A DNA stretch of 32,236 bases from an uncultured Bacteroidales bacterium. GTDB taxonomy: Bacteria > Bacteroidota > Bacteroidia > Bacteroidales > UBA4417. Where the stretch lies: assembly GCA_903878265.1 (NCBI GenBank), contig CAIRHD010000142.1, forward strand, positions 1-32,236, given 5' to 3'. The first letter of the stretch is position 1. Every line of letters begins with the position of its first letter. The translations under genes and the position numbers were made by a program. Below are positions 16,897 to 27,100 of the stretch, in pieces. The notes below the pieces were generated by a model. That model was given only the letters and a program-made list of their open reading frames with translations, was not told where the DNA came from and ran no database searches.

Positions 16897-17085
16897 AAAA
16901 CTAAATTTTCGATAAATATACTAAACAATATTTGAACACTGATTTATTTGATGTTTTTTTTTGTTTTTGCCTTACTGCAATCCAAAAAGGCTTTCTTTTT
17001 TCCTCAAATGTTCATTTGCTGACATTTTCAAATACCATTATTTTTTAAAGTCGTTAGTTTGAACGAGATAAAAGCTTTGGCAACA

Positions 17086-17118
17086 AACTCGTCCAAAGTT
17101 TGGAACTTTGGACGAGTT
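17086..17118. repeat. Perfect 15-bp inverted repeat with 3-nt loop
   Basis: AACTCGTCCAAAGTT and AACTTTGGACGAGTT flank TGG. No T-run follows on either strand, so it is not a normal intrinsic terminator. It resembles a REP-like palindromic unit or the stem of a small structured RNA. Confidence 0.7.
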
Positions 17119-17136
17119 CAGCAAGGCATTTCGAGC

Positions 17137-17176
17137 TTACAGTCGATTTCTATGAGGTTACAGTCGATTTCTATGA
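17137..17176. repeat. Two exact 19-nt direct repeats at 21-nt period
   Basis: TTACAGTCGATTTCTATGA occurs at 17137-17155 and 17158-17176. The following bases keep only weak similarity (GTCG at 17184-17187), suggesting a decayed third copy. Confidence 0.75.
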
Positions 17177-17334
17177 ACTCCCGGTCGTTCCTGTCAAGTG
17201 GAGATAGATTTCCAATAGGCAAAGAACAAAATAGCGCTTCTGCTATTACCAATCGTTTTTCATAGGTGCTTTCGCAACATCAATACCTTCAAATTTTATT
17301 CAAATCCAATAACTTTTCCGAAGAGTATTGGCAT

Positions 17335-17360
17335 AAAAAAAGCCCCTGAGCGGGGCTTTT
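17335..17360 (-). terminator. Strong intrinsic terminator of the DUF349 gene
   Basis: Read on the minus strand, AAAAGCCCC, a 5-nt loop and GGGGCTTTT form a 9-bp stem (17338-17360) continuing into a T-run (17335-17341). It starts 6 nt after the DUF349-gene stop. Confidence 0.9.
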
Positions 17361-17366
17361 AATCAA

Positions 17367-19730
17367 TTATTGTTGCTCGCGGGCAACATTTTTAAGGATT
17401 TTCGATTTGGCTTCGAGAGAAGCGAGTTCCTCTTTTGCTTGGGCTATCTTGGCTTCAAATTCGGCTTTCAGCAGATTTGCTTGCTTCGAGCGTGCGAAAA
17501 AACCAATGTTGTTTTCCCAAAGCAGGATTTCTTCTTTGAGGCTGTCGATTTTGGTTTGCAAACCTGTACGCTCACGGTTTATGATGCGCCCGGCATCGGG
17601 CTGGTCTTTCACGTTTTCGTAACGCGCACGATAATTATTTTGGTTTGCCTCCTGCGAATCAACTTTGAGCTTATCGTAAATCTTATTCACAGCAGCTTTA
17701 AACTCAGCCTGGATGCGATCCTTTTCCTTGATTGGCACATGGCCGGTCTCCATCCATACGCGCTGCAACTCTTTAACCTTGGAAAGGCTTTCCTGCCTGC
17801 TTTCGTTGAACTCGAAATTGTTTACTTTGTCGAGGATATCCAGTTTGATCTGCAAGTTGCCGCCTTCGCTGGCCTGCATATTTTTGAAATACTCGTTTTT
17901 GGTGTTAAAAAACTCATCACAAGCAGTCCTGAAGCGTTTCCATATTTTTTCGCTATGCTTGCGAGGGGTTGGGCCAATTTTTTTCCATTCTTCCTGCATT
18001 TTTACAAGTTCGCGCGAAGCATTTTTCCAATCGGTACTCAACTTATGCGATTCGGCTTGTAGGCAAAGCTCAACTTTTAGGTTGTAATTATGTAGCTGCT
18101 GATCCTTTAGCTTCCCAAAATAATCCTTCTTATTCGAAAAATACAAATCGAGCTGCACTTTGAAACGGTTCCAGATTTCGTTGTTTACTTTTTGTGGCGC
18201 CTGTCCAACAGATTTCCACATTTTAAGCAATTCGTTAACCTGATGTGTGCTGTCCTGCCATTGTTTTATGGAGTTGAACTCGGTAGCCACAAGCTGTTCG
18301 GCTTTTTCGCACAGCAGTTCTTTGGCTGCAAAGTTCGCATCGAGGTCGCCCTGGATTTTCTTGTAGAAATCGTGGCGGCGGTCGTTTATTTTTTCGGTTG
18401 CCGTTTTAAAACGATCCCAAACTTCTTCGCGCTTGTCCTGGGCCACAGGGCCAACTTCTTTCCACTCTTCGTGAATCTCCTGTAAGCGTTTAAAGGATTG
18501 TGAAATGGATGATTCAAGCACCAATTCCTCGGCTTTTTCGCATAGCTCCATTTTTCGCTCTAGGTTCTTGCGCAAATCGAGGTCTTTTAACTCCTTGTTG
18601 ATCTTTACCTTATCGAAAAATTTCTCGATAAGGAAATGATAGTTTTGCCATAAGCCTTGGGCTTCAGCCTTGGGCACCATGCCAATGCTTTTCCAAAGAT
18701 CCTGCAATGCCTTAAACTCATCATAGGTTTTTTTCAGCGTTTCTTCCGAGTTGATCAGCACTTTCAGCTCGTTAAGGATTTTTGTTTTGGCCTCCAGGTT
18801 TTGGATTTTTATCTTTTCCTGGTCTTCGGTAAAGCGGAATTTATTGTGTTTATATATGCCGAAAGCTACTTTGAAACGATCTTCCAACGGATCGACAACC
18901 TCAAAATTTTCAGCCTCTTCGCTGGCGGCCGCATTTTGATATAATTCCTGTCGTTCCTTGTTGGCTAGTGCCAAATATGCCACTTTAATAAGGGCAACTT
19001 TCGATTTAATTTCGTTTACATCCTCCGATTTTACGGTCTCTTCGAGCAGTGCGACCAATTGTTCGCGGGTCATGTGGGCAAAATCCACTACAGATTCGGC
19101 GGCAGCAACTTCTGCTTCAATTGCTTCATCCATCGATTCAGCTTCATCCGCATGTTCGATTTCAGTGGCTTTTACTTCTGAAACAGGTTCAACAATCACA
19201 TCTGGCGTTGCAACTTCTTCCACTGCAAGCACTGCTTCAACAGCAACTGCTTCTTCAACAGCAGTTGTTTCTTCAACAGCAACTGCCTCTTCAATAGCAA
19301 TTGGTTCTTCAACAGCAACCGCCTCTTCAATTGCAATTGGTTCTTCAACAGCAACCGCCTCTTCAATTGCAATTGGTTCTGCAACTGCTTCTGTTTCAAC
19401 TTCCATTAATGGTTCTGCAACCACATCGGGTTGCAAATCAGCTTCAGCGGCAATTTCGCGCTGAACGGCGGTTTCTGCCATGGGTTCAACTTCTGGTTCT
19501 GAAATCTCTTCAGATTGCACCGGATCTTCTATTCCGGCTGGTTCCGACTCCGTAAGTACTTCTGCTTCAACTTCGGCAGAAATATCGGTATCAGGTTCTG
19601 CTACAGCAATTTCGACAAGCGATGCTGAATCTTCTACATTGTTTACAGTATCTTCCAACTGTGAATTCTCCTCCTGGTTGAGCATTGGAGCTTCTTCAGG
19701 ATTTTGATCGGGATGTTTGGTAGGTTCCAT
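17367..19730 (-). CDS. DUF349-repeat protein with acidic repetitive N-terminus
   Basis: In this 787-residue protein, residues 1 to about 215 are dominated by Glu, Ala and Val, including a 12-residue repeat of the form EEAVAVEEPIAI encoded by a 36-bp DNA repeat. Five DUF349-type units follow between about 335 and 690, each with a W..(I/V/T)G..P core: LWKSIGMVP, EWKEVGPVA, MWKSVGQAP, EWKKIGPTP and VWMETGHVP, mostly followed by a (V/I)W-R-F segment. The last 80 residues are a probable coiled coil. DUF349 proteins are common in Bacteroidota; I do not know a settled function. There is no signal peptide or membrane segment. A terminator-like hairpin lies in the leader (19774-19801) and a strong terminator follows the stop. 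Confidence 0.88.
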   Translation of the reverse strand: MEPTKHPDQNPEEAPMLNQEENSQLEDTVNNVEDSASLVEIAVAEPDTDISAEVEAEVLTESEPAGIEDPVQSEEISEPEVEPMAETAVQREIAAEADLQPDVVAEPLMEVETEAVAEPIAIEEAVAVEEPIAIEEAVAVEEPIAIEEAVAVEETTAVEEAVAVEAVLAVEEVATPDVIVEPVSEVKATEIEHADEAESMDEAIEAEVAAAESVVDFAHMTREQLVALLEETVKSEDVNEIKSKVALIKVAYLALANKERQELYQNAAASEEAENFEVVDPLEDRFKVAFGIYKHNKFRFTEDQEKIKIQNLEAKTKILNELKVLINSEETLKKTYDEFKALQDLWKSIGMVPKAEAQGLWQNYHFLIEKFFDKVKINKELKDLDLRKNLERKMELCEKAEELVLESSISQSFKRLQEIHEEWKEVGPVAQDKREEVWDRFKTATEKINDRRHDFYKKIQGDLDANFAAKELLCEKAEQLVATEFNSIKQWQDSTHQVNELLKMWKSVGQAPQKVNNEIWNRFKVQLDLYFSNKKDYFGKLKDQQLHNYNLKVELCLQAESHKLSTDWKNASRELVKMQEEWKKIGPTPRKHSEKIWKRFRTACDEFFNTKNEYFKNMQASEGGNLQIKLDILDKVNNFEFNESRQESLSKVKELQRVWMETGHVPIKEKDRIQAEFKAAVNKIYDKLKVDSQEANQNNYRARYENVKDQPDAGRIINRERTGLQTKIDSLKEEILLWENNIGFFARSKQANLLKAEFEAKIAQAKEELASLEAKSKILKNVAREQQ
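19261..19380. repeat. In-frame 36-bp tandem repeats coding for acidic 12-residue units
   Basis: Units start at 19285, 19321 and 19357 (the last partial); the first two differ by one base. A more diverged stretch precedes them. All lie inside the DUF349 gene and keep the frame, so copy number could vary without frameshift. Confidence 0.85.
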
Positions 19731-19773
19731 CTTTTGATGAGTTAGTAATTAAACTATTGATCAGTGTTAAATA

Positions 19774-19801
19774 AAAACCGCTATTTCAATGAAATGGCGG
19801 C
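19774..19801 (-). promoter_or_regulatory. Terminator-like leader hairpin before the DUF349 gene, possible attenuator
   Basis: On the minus strand CCGCCATTTC, loop ATT and GAAATAGCGG form a 10-bp stem (one G-U pair), followed by TTTTTATTT. It ends about 44 nt before the start codon, in the right orientation to stop transcription before the gene. Confidence 0.5.
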
Positions 19802-20235
19802 TGTATGTGTATTTCTCTTTCGAAAAAAATTACAAAGCAAATACCTTCAGTTCCCTAAAAAGGAATGCAAATTTAACAACATTTCTTTAAGTTCGTCATT
19901 TTATTGATTAATTCTTATCTGAGATATTTGAAAAAATAATTCTGATAACACTGGGCGAACAGTTATTAGGCTATCAGCCGTAAGCATAATTTCCTTTTTG
20001 CGCTCAGGATGCAGGTTTTGGTTTGGCATTACACTTTTTCCTGGTTCCTGATGGAATTGGCATTGAAACAACAAGAGTGAGAATAGATAGTGCTTGTTTG
20101 AGAGTTGAAAGTAAGAATGTTACTAATAATTTTTTGCTTGACAATTATCCTTTTCCCTTTTTCGAACCTCGGCCTTCCAACCTCTAACTTCAAGCCTCAT
20201 GAAAATGCTATTAATATCAAGCTAAAGTCATAAAC

Positions 20236-20273
20236 AAAAATAACACCTATCCTCAGTAAGGCAGGTGTTATTT
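20236..20273 (-). terminator. Intrinsic terminator of gcvH
   Basis: On the minus strand AAATAACACCT (20273-20263) pairs with AGGTGTTATTT (20248-20238) around a 14-nt loop, and T residues follow. It lies about 43 nt after the gcvH stop. Confidence 0.8.
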
Positions 20274-20315
20274 GATTAGTTGGTAGGATTTCTGATGCTT
20301 GTGGCAGTAATAATA

Positions 20316-20696
20316 TTACGCTTCTACCAATGCTTTGTATTGCTCATGATTAAGCAATGCCGACAGTTTCGACAAATCGGCAATCGTTACTTTTACGATC
20401 CAGCCTTGTCCATAAGGATCTTTGTTGATAAGCTCCGGCTCATTGTTAAGGGCATCGTTAAATTCAACAACCTCACAATCAATAGGCATAAACAGGTCAG
20501 ATACTGTTTTAACAGCTTCGATTGTACCAAATGTTTCGCCCTCGGCCAAGGTTTCGCCTACAGAATCAACATCAACAAAAACAATGTCGCCTAACTGGTG
20601 CTGTGCAAAATCGGTAACGCCAACAATGCCGGTATTGCCATCAACTTTGATCCATTCGTGATCATTAGTGTAATAAAGGTTTTCAGGGATATTCAT
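20316..20696 (-). CDS. gcvH: Glycine cleavage system H protein
   Basis: This 126-residue lipoyl carrier of the glycine cleavage complex shuttles the methylamine group between the P and T proteins in the cytoplasm. Landmarks: YTNDHEWI (9-16), [19 protein letters not shown] (26-44) and the lipoyl-lysine K63 in [13 protein letters not shown], with the usual length. I chose the ATG at 20696 ([10 protein letters not shown]) because H proteins begin this way; an upstream in-frame ATG at 20750 would add 18 atypical residues and lie over the promoter. It stands 422 nt downstream of sprA, with its own promoter (20718-20751) and terminator (20236-20273), so it can be transcribed alone. Confidence 0.96.
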   Translation of the reverse strand: MNIPENLYYTNDHEWIKVDGNTGIVGVTDFAQHQLGDIVFVDVDSVGETLAEGETFGTIEAVKTVSDLFMPIDCEVVEFNDALNNEPELINKDPYGQGWIVKVTIADLSKLSALLNHEQYKALVEA

Positions 20697-20717
20697 GGTT
20701 TTTATTTTTTTCGATGC

Positions 20718-20751
20718 CAAAATTACACATTGTCTGCAACCTGCAACCAAA
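20718..20751 (-). promoter_or_regulatory. Bacteroidota promoter for gcvH
   Basis: On the minus strand TTTG (20751-20748), a 22-nt spacer and TAATTTTG (20725-20718) match TTTG-N-TAnnTTTG. The leader to the ATG at 20696 would be about 15 nt. Confidence 0.6.
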
Positions 20752-20913
20752 ACTTTTCAAATTAGAATGATTCTGAATAGTGGTCAGGGAAAGGGGAGAA
20801 TTGGCGAGGAGAGAAAGAGAGAAGCGAGAAGTGAGACAAAAAGAGTTAAAAGATGTATGGCTGAAGGTGGTGAATAGTTAAAAGATAGAAATTGCAACTG
20901 ATGTGTTTAATAT

Positions 20914-20997
20914 ACTAAGCAATTACAGGAGTGTAAACGATGGATTTGCCATTGTAAGCGATTGCAGTGGGGTGTTAACGATGGATGTGGGATGGCG
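20914..20997. repeat. Degenerate tandem repeat with ~20-nt period
   Basis: Three to four units share a TAA-C-ATgGA-type core: TAAGCAATT (20916), TAAACGATGG (20934), TAAGCGATTG (20955) and TAACGATGG (20976). Spacing is 18-21 nt. Homology is visible but loose. Confidence 0.5.
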
Positions 20998-21118
20998 GAG
21001 AATTTAAAGCCCCAAGTGCAGGGTTTCGGTGTTTTCTCTCTGTCTCCACTCTCTTTGTTGCCCTTCGTACCTCTTACTTCACACAATAAATTTAATCAAT
21101 TGGCACCAAACGAGACTG

Positions 21119-24100
21119 CTACTGCGCTAAGGTGAACCTTAACGAAAGGCCTGCGTTGGTATTCGAAGTAGGTATTTGGGCCGAAACGTGTGGTTTGCTG
21201 ATGGTTTGGTCGTAAAACAACCGTATGTTTACTTTTGAACTTACCATATAATCCGCTGAAACATTGATGGATATTTGCCTAGTTCCAGTCGAAATCTGGT
21301 TGTTGTTTTCTTCGATTCGGCGCAGCACCGTCCTGTTGTCGCGGATGGAAAAGTCGAGTTTTACGTTAAGGTCGCTTTTCATCTTCACGGTTTTTCCGGT
21401 AGCCAGCGATCGTACTTTGAAAGGCACACTTTTGAACCTATAACCTGTTCCAATTACAAATTCGTTTATCCTTATTTCGGTAAGTTGGTTGTTCACAAAA
21501 CTCAGAGAAAGGTTACGCGTTTTCTTGTACTCCAACCGTGCGAGCATACTGTTTTTCATGGTAACATCAAATCCGATAAAAGGGCCAAACTGTTCGGTAA
21601 CCGAAATAACGTCCATACGCTTTTCGGGAATGAAATTCTTTGCATTATCCAAAGCGGCAGGAAAACCGCCAAGGCTTTCGTAATTGATATCTGTAAGGAA
21701 ACCACCCACCGAATAAACAGAACGATAGGAATGTGAAATATTGAACGACTGGAAATACTGCCGCAGGGCTTTTATGCCTTGGCTGGCATTGTATGTTATG
21801 CGCCAGTTTGGATAGGGGATTTTAGGGAATGCGTTGAACTTTATCTTGTTCGGGTCTTTTCCACCGTAAGCTGCCATGAAAGCGGCCATAAGCACCTGTG
21901 GTTGCGTTGGGCCGTAACCCTTGGGATAGCCTAATGAATCCCGGCCAACCGAATTGCTGTTTTCGTTTGCCATCCGCTCTGCAATTGGCAACCTATACGA
22001 GAGCATCTGTTCAAAAACAGGGCTAACATTTTCGCTGTTGTCTTTCTTGAAAGCGGTGGGCCACATAAAATACGACATGCTGAAAGTTCCCCTATCCTGC
22101 GATGCGGTTTCGAGGAAACTACCTGAGCCATTCGCTTTATAATAGGCTTGGTGCGAAGTTGAAAAATCCCTTTCGGCGGTAACATCTATTTTAAGGTTGC
22201 GCACGGGTTCGAGTGTTGACCTAAAGGTGATTTTTTCTGTTTCCCTTACCATATAAGGATTGTTCAACAAGGTATCGGCAGTAATCCAGCCAGAGCTTGC
22301 AGCAAGGTATTTTATATCCTTCTGGCTACCAAATATAAACCCTAACCCGGGAGCATTCTGTCCCCAATTATTGCCCAATGGGCCAGGCTCAGGAATAAAA
22401 CCAGGCAATAAGGTTCCATTGGAGCGCGAATAGGTAAGCGTTGCTTCTTTAACCGACATCAAAACACCTAAAGTATAAGTGCCGGCAATTTTCAGGTAGT
22501 CTTTTTTTGGTTTGTCGAGGCTATCGGCAGCAGCGGTTTTAGTTTGGTCGTCGGCAGGTTTTTTCTTTGGGTCTTTTCCCTTATCCTTTTCTTTAGATTT
22601 ATCGTCTTCGCGGCCAGGCATTTTTCCGGGCTGGGTTTGGCCCATGCTTTGCAAGTCTGTCCGCGCTTTTTTAAGGAAAGGCACTTTATCGTACAACGTG
22701 GTGAAGCGGAACGAATTGGTAATTTGGATATCGCGCGAATTGTCGATGACATTGCCAAACCTTTTCTGCAAAGAGCGAGGTGCGGCTTCCCAACGGTATT
22801 TTACGCCATAACGCACATTCATGGTAACCCAATTCAAAACCGGGACCTTATTGAAAGGGACAGCATAATTGACATTTGCCATTTGGTTAAAACGGTTTAT
22901 AGTGCCCAAACCTTTTATGGAGTTCCAAACGGTATCGCGGTAGCTTTCGTAGTTGCTGTTTTGTTTTTCGAAGCCTCCGGAAGGTTCATAGATGTAACTG
23001 TTTACATTGGCACTGTAATCCAACTTTAGCGATTGCGAAAAGTCGTATTTTAAATCATAAATACGGTTCCAATCCCATTGCTTGGTATAATTGGGTTCGA
23101 GGATAATGAGTGCCGCACTTTTGTTCCTGAGCAACCTACGCTCGTAATCGCGGTTCATATCGGTACGGAACGAAAGCAATTTCGGAAGGAAATAAAAATT
23201 AAAATCACGCACCAAAGCCAAAGATTTTGACCTTATAACTTTTTGAAATGGTTTAACATTCTTGGGGTTAACGGCAAAATTGTAACCCAGCCCGGCCCGA
23301 TGGGATTTTTTTCTATCCGACTCAACATCGTTGTTATGACGGCTGATTTCGGAATACGCATAAGAAAGGTCGAAGTTTTCGACATCCCAGAGTTGTGGTT
23401 TTTGGGTTGCCCCTACCCTATCCTTGCGCACGTTCATAAAGTTCAGGTTCTGCCTTTTGATTACGTCTGTGGTCAGCTGTTTCAACGAGTCGCGCTCAGT
23501 TTTGCTCATGCCATTGGATTGATCGGAGTAAAGCACGTCAGGATCCAAAGGGTTGTATTGTGGGTTGGCAATGGTTTGGGAATAGTCGTAATGCACCGGG
23601 ATACGGATACCTGATTTTTCGGGAAGGAATTTGCCAAACTCAAGGTTGGTAGCAACATCAAATTGGCTAATGGATTCTTTCTGCCTTTCGTTCACTTTCT
23701 TTTCAATGCTTCCAAATCCAGGCGAACTGTAGGCACCCGATAGCATTATGTTTCCAAGGTCAGCCAGGTTTGTGGCAACCCTGGCATTGGCCGCCCAGCC
23801 CGATTTTTCGTTAAAATCGGTAAGCCGCAATTCGTTTACCCATATTTCGGCACATTTCGCCTGCCCGTCGTCGTTATTCTGTTTATTAGGGTTTCGTTTA
23901 GGGTTTCGCACACCTACCATCATGGCCCGCACATCGCTCATGCTTGGCGAACCAACAATCGTCATTTTATTAAGCCCATCTGGAATACTGAAAGGTGTGG
24001 TAATGCTAATAACTGAACCCGGACGGTTCAACTCATCGTTTCGGACTTTCTTTATGTTTACCAGCTTGGCCAATTCAATATCCAGCATATTCACTTCTGG

Positions 24101-27100
24101 CCATATCCCATTTTTATCCACTGCCGAAATGCCCCAGGGAGTAAACGAGAGTGGTATTTCATATTCGTAATAGTTATCAGTAAAATCGGATCCCAAACGT
24201 ACAAAAGCCGTCAGGTCGCCAGTTTGGAGTTCCTGTTCTTCAAGACCTTTTTCAGCATGTATGTACATTTTTAGGTTTTTGTAATCGCGGAAATCGAAGT
24301 CGGTGGTTTTAAATGAGCCTCTGGCATCGCCGTCAAGCAAGTTACAGATTTTCAGAACCATCGCTTGTTCGTTCATCTGCATGTAATTTGTGCTTGCCTG
24401 GTTTATTTCGCGCTCGATGCCAGGAGGCGTTACATACGGAATGGGTGTTCTGTTTCCATTTTCTTCCACACTTAAAGTGGAAATATCGAAGGTAGTGGCA
24501 TCCTGGTTTGGGTCCGGTACATATTCGCCCGGCGTAAGCAAGCTGTTGTAATATTTCCTCCATTCGCCACGTTCGAGTTCCAAGGATGCAAACCTGCAAA
24601 CCACGGCAGTATCGAAATTTTTAAAGAACATCCGCATAAAACGAATAGATTTAAAATCCTGGATGCCACCAATAACCTTATCGGGTTTTTGCACAGGGAT
24701 TTTAAACTGATACCATTTCACACCGCCCTTTTTATCATTATCAAGATTGATGACCGTAGCGTTTGGATCGGTTGCCAAAGTACCGGAGGCATACATATCG
24801 GTGATATAATTTTCACCAACCACCATGTTTTCGGGGCGAAGAATAACCTTATATTGGAAATACCTTTCCTGGTCGCTCAGGGTATTGTCGTTGTTCAAAT
24901 CTTCGACATTTGGGTTGCGCTGGCCTATATCATTACTGCTGTTATTATTGTTTTCGGGCGAATTGCCGTCAGGGCCGTTGTACTTTTTGTATTTGGTCAC
25001 CAAACTCCCATACTTGGGTTCGGTATCATATTCGCCACCAACAAATGAATGGAAATTATCGGTCGAAGGGTCGGTATAGGCATTGGTATAAGCTTCGGAT
25101 GTTCCACCATATCGATCAAAAATCTTTTGCAGGAAATTTTTATAAAAGAAAGTTTGTTCGTCAGTACTTGGCAATCCATCAAATCCCACATCCTGAAAAG
25201 CCCTCGAATTTGGCTTGCTGTCGAACATTACCGTGATAGCTTGCTTTGTTGGCACCCTGCCCCAAATAGTAGTATCCACATCGGTAACAATTTCTGATGT
25301 TGGCAATCCGTTTTCATACGATTTGCGTCCATCGCGCAAAATATCTTCCGAAATATCGCCGAGGTTAAAATACAATTCCCCTCCTTTTTGGCCTAATGAC
25401 GTTGACGATTCCGAGAAAGGATCCATCATCCAGAATGTAATATATTCGATATTTGCCGCTTCAAAATCGGAAGTTTCCATTTTGCGCATGATTCCGCCCC
25501 AACGCGAGGATGGTTCTTTTAGCAAACCCAGGCCGTTATCGTCGAGGCCTCGTGAATATGCTCCGGGAAGTACATCAAAATTATAAGGACCACGCTCTTC
25601 GGGGAAATATGCAATGTTGAAAATATTCATCGGCAAAGCCTGATTGCCGTATTGGTTTTCGCGGTTTGGAAACAACTCATTTTCGTAGATCACACGGGTC
25701 GAATTTCGCGATAGCTCATCGGAACTGATGTTGTCGGGCCTATAGTTTTTCGATTTGCCATAAAATACAGTCGGGTCAACCGTGTACCAGGCCGTATTTG
25801 CCCTGTTGTAGCCGTAAGCCAAACCAGTATTGGGCGCAGCTTCGGGAAACATATTAATGGTTGTTTGCCCTTGTGGCGTACTGGCAATTGACCACGAAGA
25901 AATGTTGATGAGTGTGATAGTTGATTTTGCGCCTTCAAAATCATCGATATAGGAAGTTCCAGCCTTGCCGATAGCCTTCGAATGGCCTGGGATAAATTGG
26001 GCAAATTCGGCATCTATCCTCAATTTCGATGGGGCTTTGGTACTAAAGAACGGCAATTTATCCACCATTTTGGTGATAAACCCTGAGTTTTTTTGGTAAT
26101 TTATGCTCGCGCCCCAAATGGTATTGGAAATAGGCTCGTCGCCATAATTGGTTTTTTGGGTAATCGGCCTTTCGTAAAGGTTAAGTAAAGTTGCACCTAA
26201 CAGCAGGTCTTTATTTACCTTATAATCAACATGTGTCCCCATCAATGTCTGGCTGAAAACATTGAACATGGAATTGTTTTCGAGTTGGATATTGATTGGT
26301 GTGCCCGAATTCAAAACCCCTTCGTTAATGATTTTTACGCGGCCCAGGGTGTAGTCAACCGTGTAATCCGAATTTTCGACAAGCTGCACCCCACCGGCGG
26401 TTACTTTTACCGAGCCTTGTGGCACATTGAGGGCATTGAGCGAGATTTCGGAACCCGATTCCGATTTATATTGCCCTTCCATAAGGTATTTATTCTTGTC
26501 GGGAAACTGCTCCGCACCCGTTTTCGTCATGGTATAAAGCGAATCGTAGCAATACTTGTCAGCAAAAGTTTTATCGTTGATTTTATTGCGCAAATAACTC
26601 CCAAAAGGCTCAAGCACAGGGAAAAATATCCTTCCATTCGATGCTTGAATGGTTCCTCCTTCGCGTGCGGCATTGTCGATAAAATCAAAAATCCCATCGT
26701 GTGGTGGGTTCATTTGTGGGTCGAGGTTATCGAAACCAAACAATTGGATAAGCGGAACACCTTTTATCCCTTCGGGGCCAGTGGTGAAAAATCCTGTAGG
26801 AACGGCACTGCTGTTTCCCGAATAAAGGATGTTCAGAATAAAATCTTCTTTGTTGATGTTGTATGCACCAAGGTTGTAAACATTTTTGAGCATCAGGTTC
26901 CACAAGGGGATTCGCGTGTTTACGGCCGTACTTTTCAACAACTTTACCATCAAACAACTCGCGGTTGGAATACCCTGATCGGAAAATTCACCGACCTGAT
27001 ACACTTTATCGTCGCCAAGAACCGTGTATTGATAAGCAACGGCAAGGGTTTGGTCGGGATTAATGGTAGTGTTTAACGAAATAAACCCTAAACGGCTATT

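Larger units (their letters stand above)
16897..17366. other. Spacer upstream of GH130-receiver with palindrome and short repeats
   Basis: This 470-nt stretch has no supported gene. It contains a perfect 15-bp hairpin (17086-17118), two exact 19-nt direct repeats (17137-17176) and the terminator of the DUF349 gene (17335-17360). Any promoter for the GH130-receiver gene should lie at its lower end, but I could not identify it. Confidence 0.6.
19731..20315. other. Spacer between gcvH and the DUF349 gene
   Basis: This 585-nt stretch has no supported gene. It holds the DUF349 leader hairpin (19774-19801), the gcvH terminator (20236-20273) and a pyrimidine-rich stretch around 20150-20200. Confidence 0.6.
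20697..21118. other. Spacer between sprA and gcvH with purine-rich tract and short repeats
   Basis: This 422-nt stretch holds the gcvH promoter, a purine-rich tract (about 20785-20860) and a degenerate ~20-nt repeat (20914-20997). A pyrimidine-rich tract around 21030-21060 could pair loosely with the purine tract. I see no gene and no clear sprA terminator. Confidence 0.55.

Noticed and set aside
17137-17200. CRISPR array
   Set aside because: Two exact repeats separated by 2 nt leave no room for spacers, and there are no cas genes.
17059-17265. 68-codon plus-strand open frame in the spacer before GH130-receiver
   Set aside because: It consists largely of the hairpin and the 21-nt repeats (a multiple of three keeps any frame open), so it looks like translated repeat DNA rather than a gene.
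17370-18062. 230-codon plus-strand open frame
   Set aside because: It is antisense to the DUF349 repeats, and the minus-strand protein has clear domain structure.
20785-21060. Long hairpin between the purine-rich and pyrimidine-rich tracts
   Set aside because: Pairing is loose and expected from any purine/pyrimidine tract pair.
26231-27076. 281-codon open frame on the plus strand
   Set aside because: It lies wholly antisense to sprA, has no recognisable domain, and is explained by the codon pattern of sprA.
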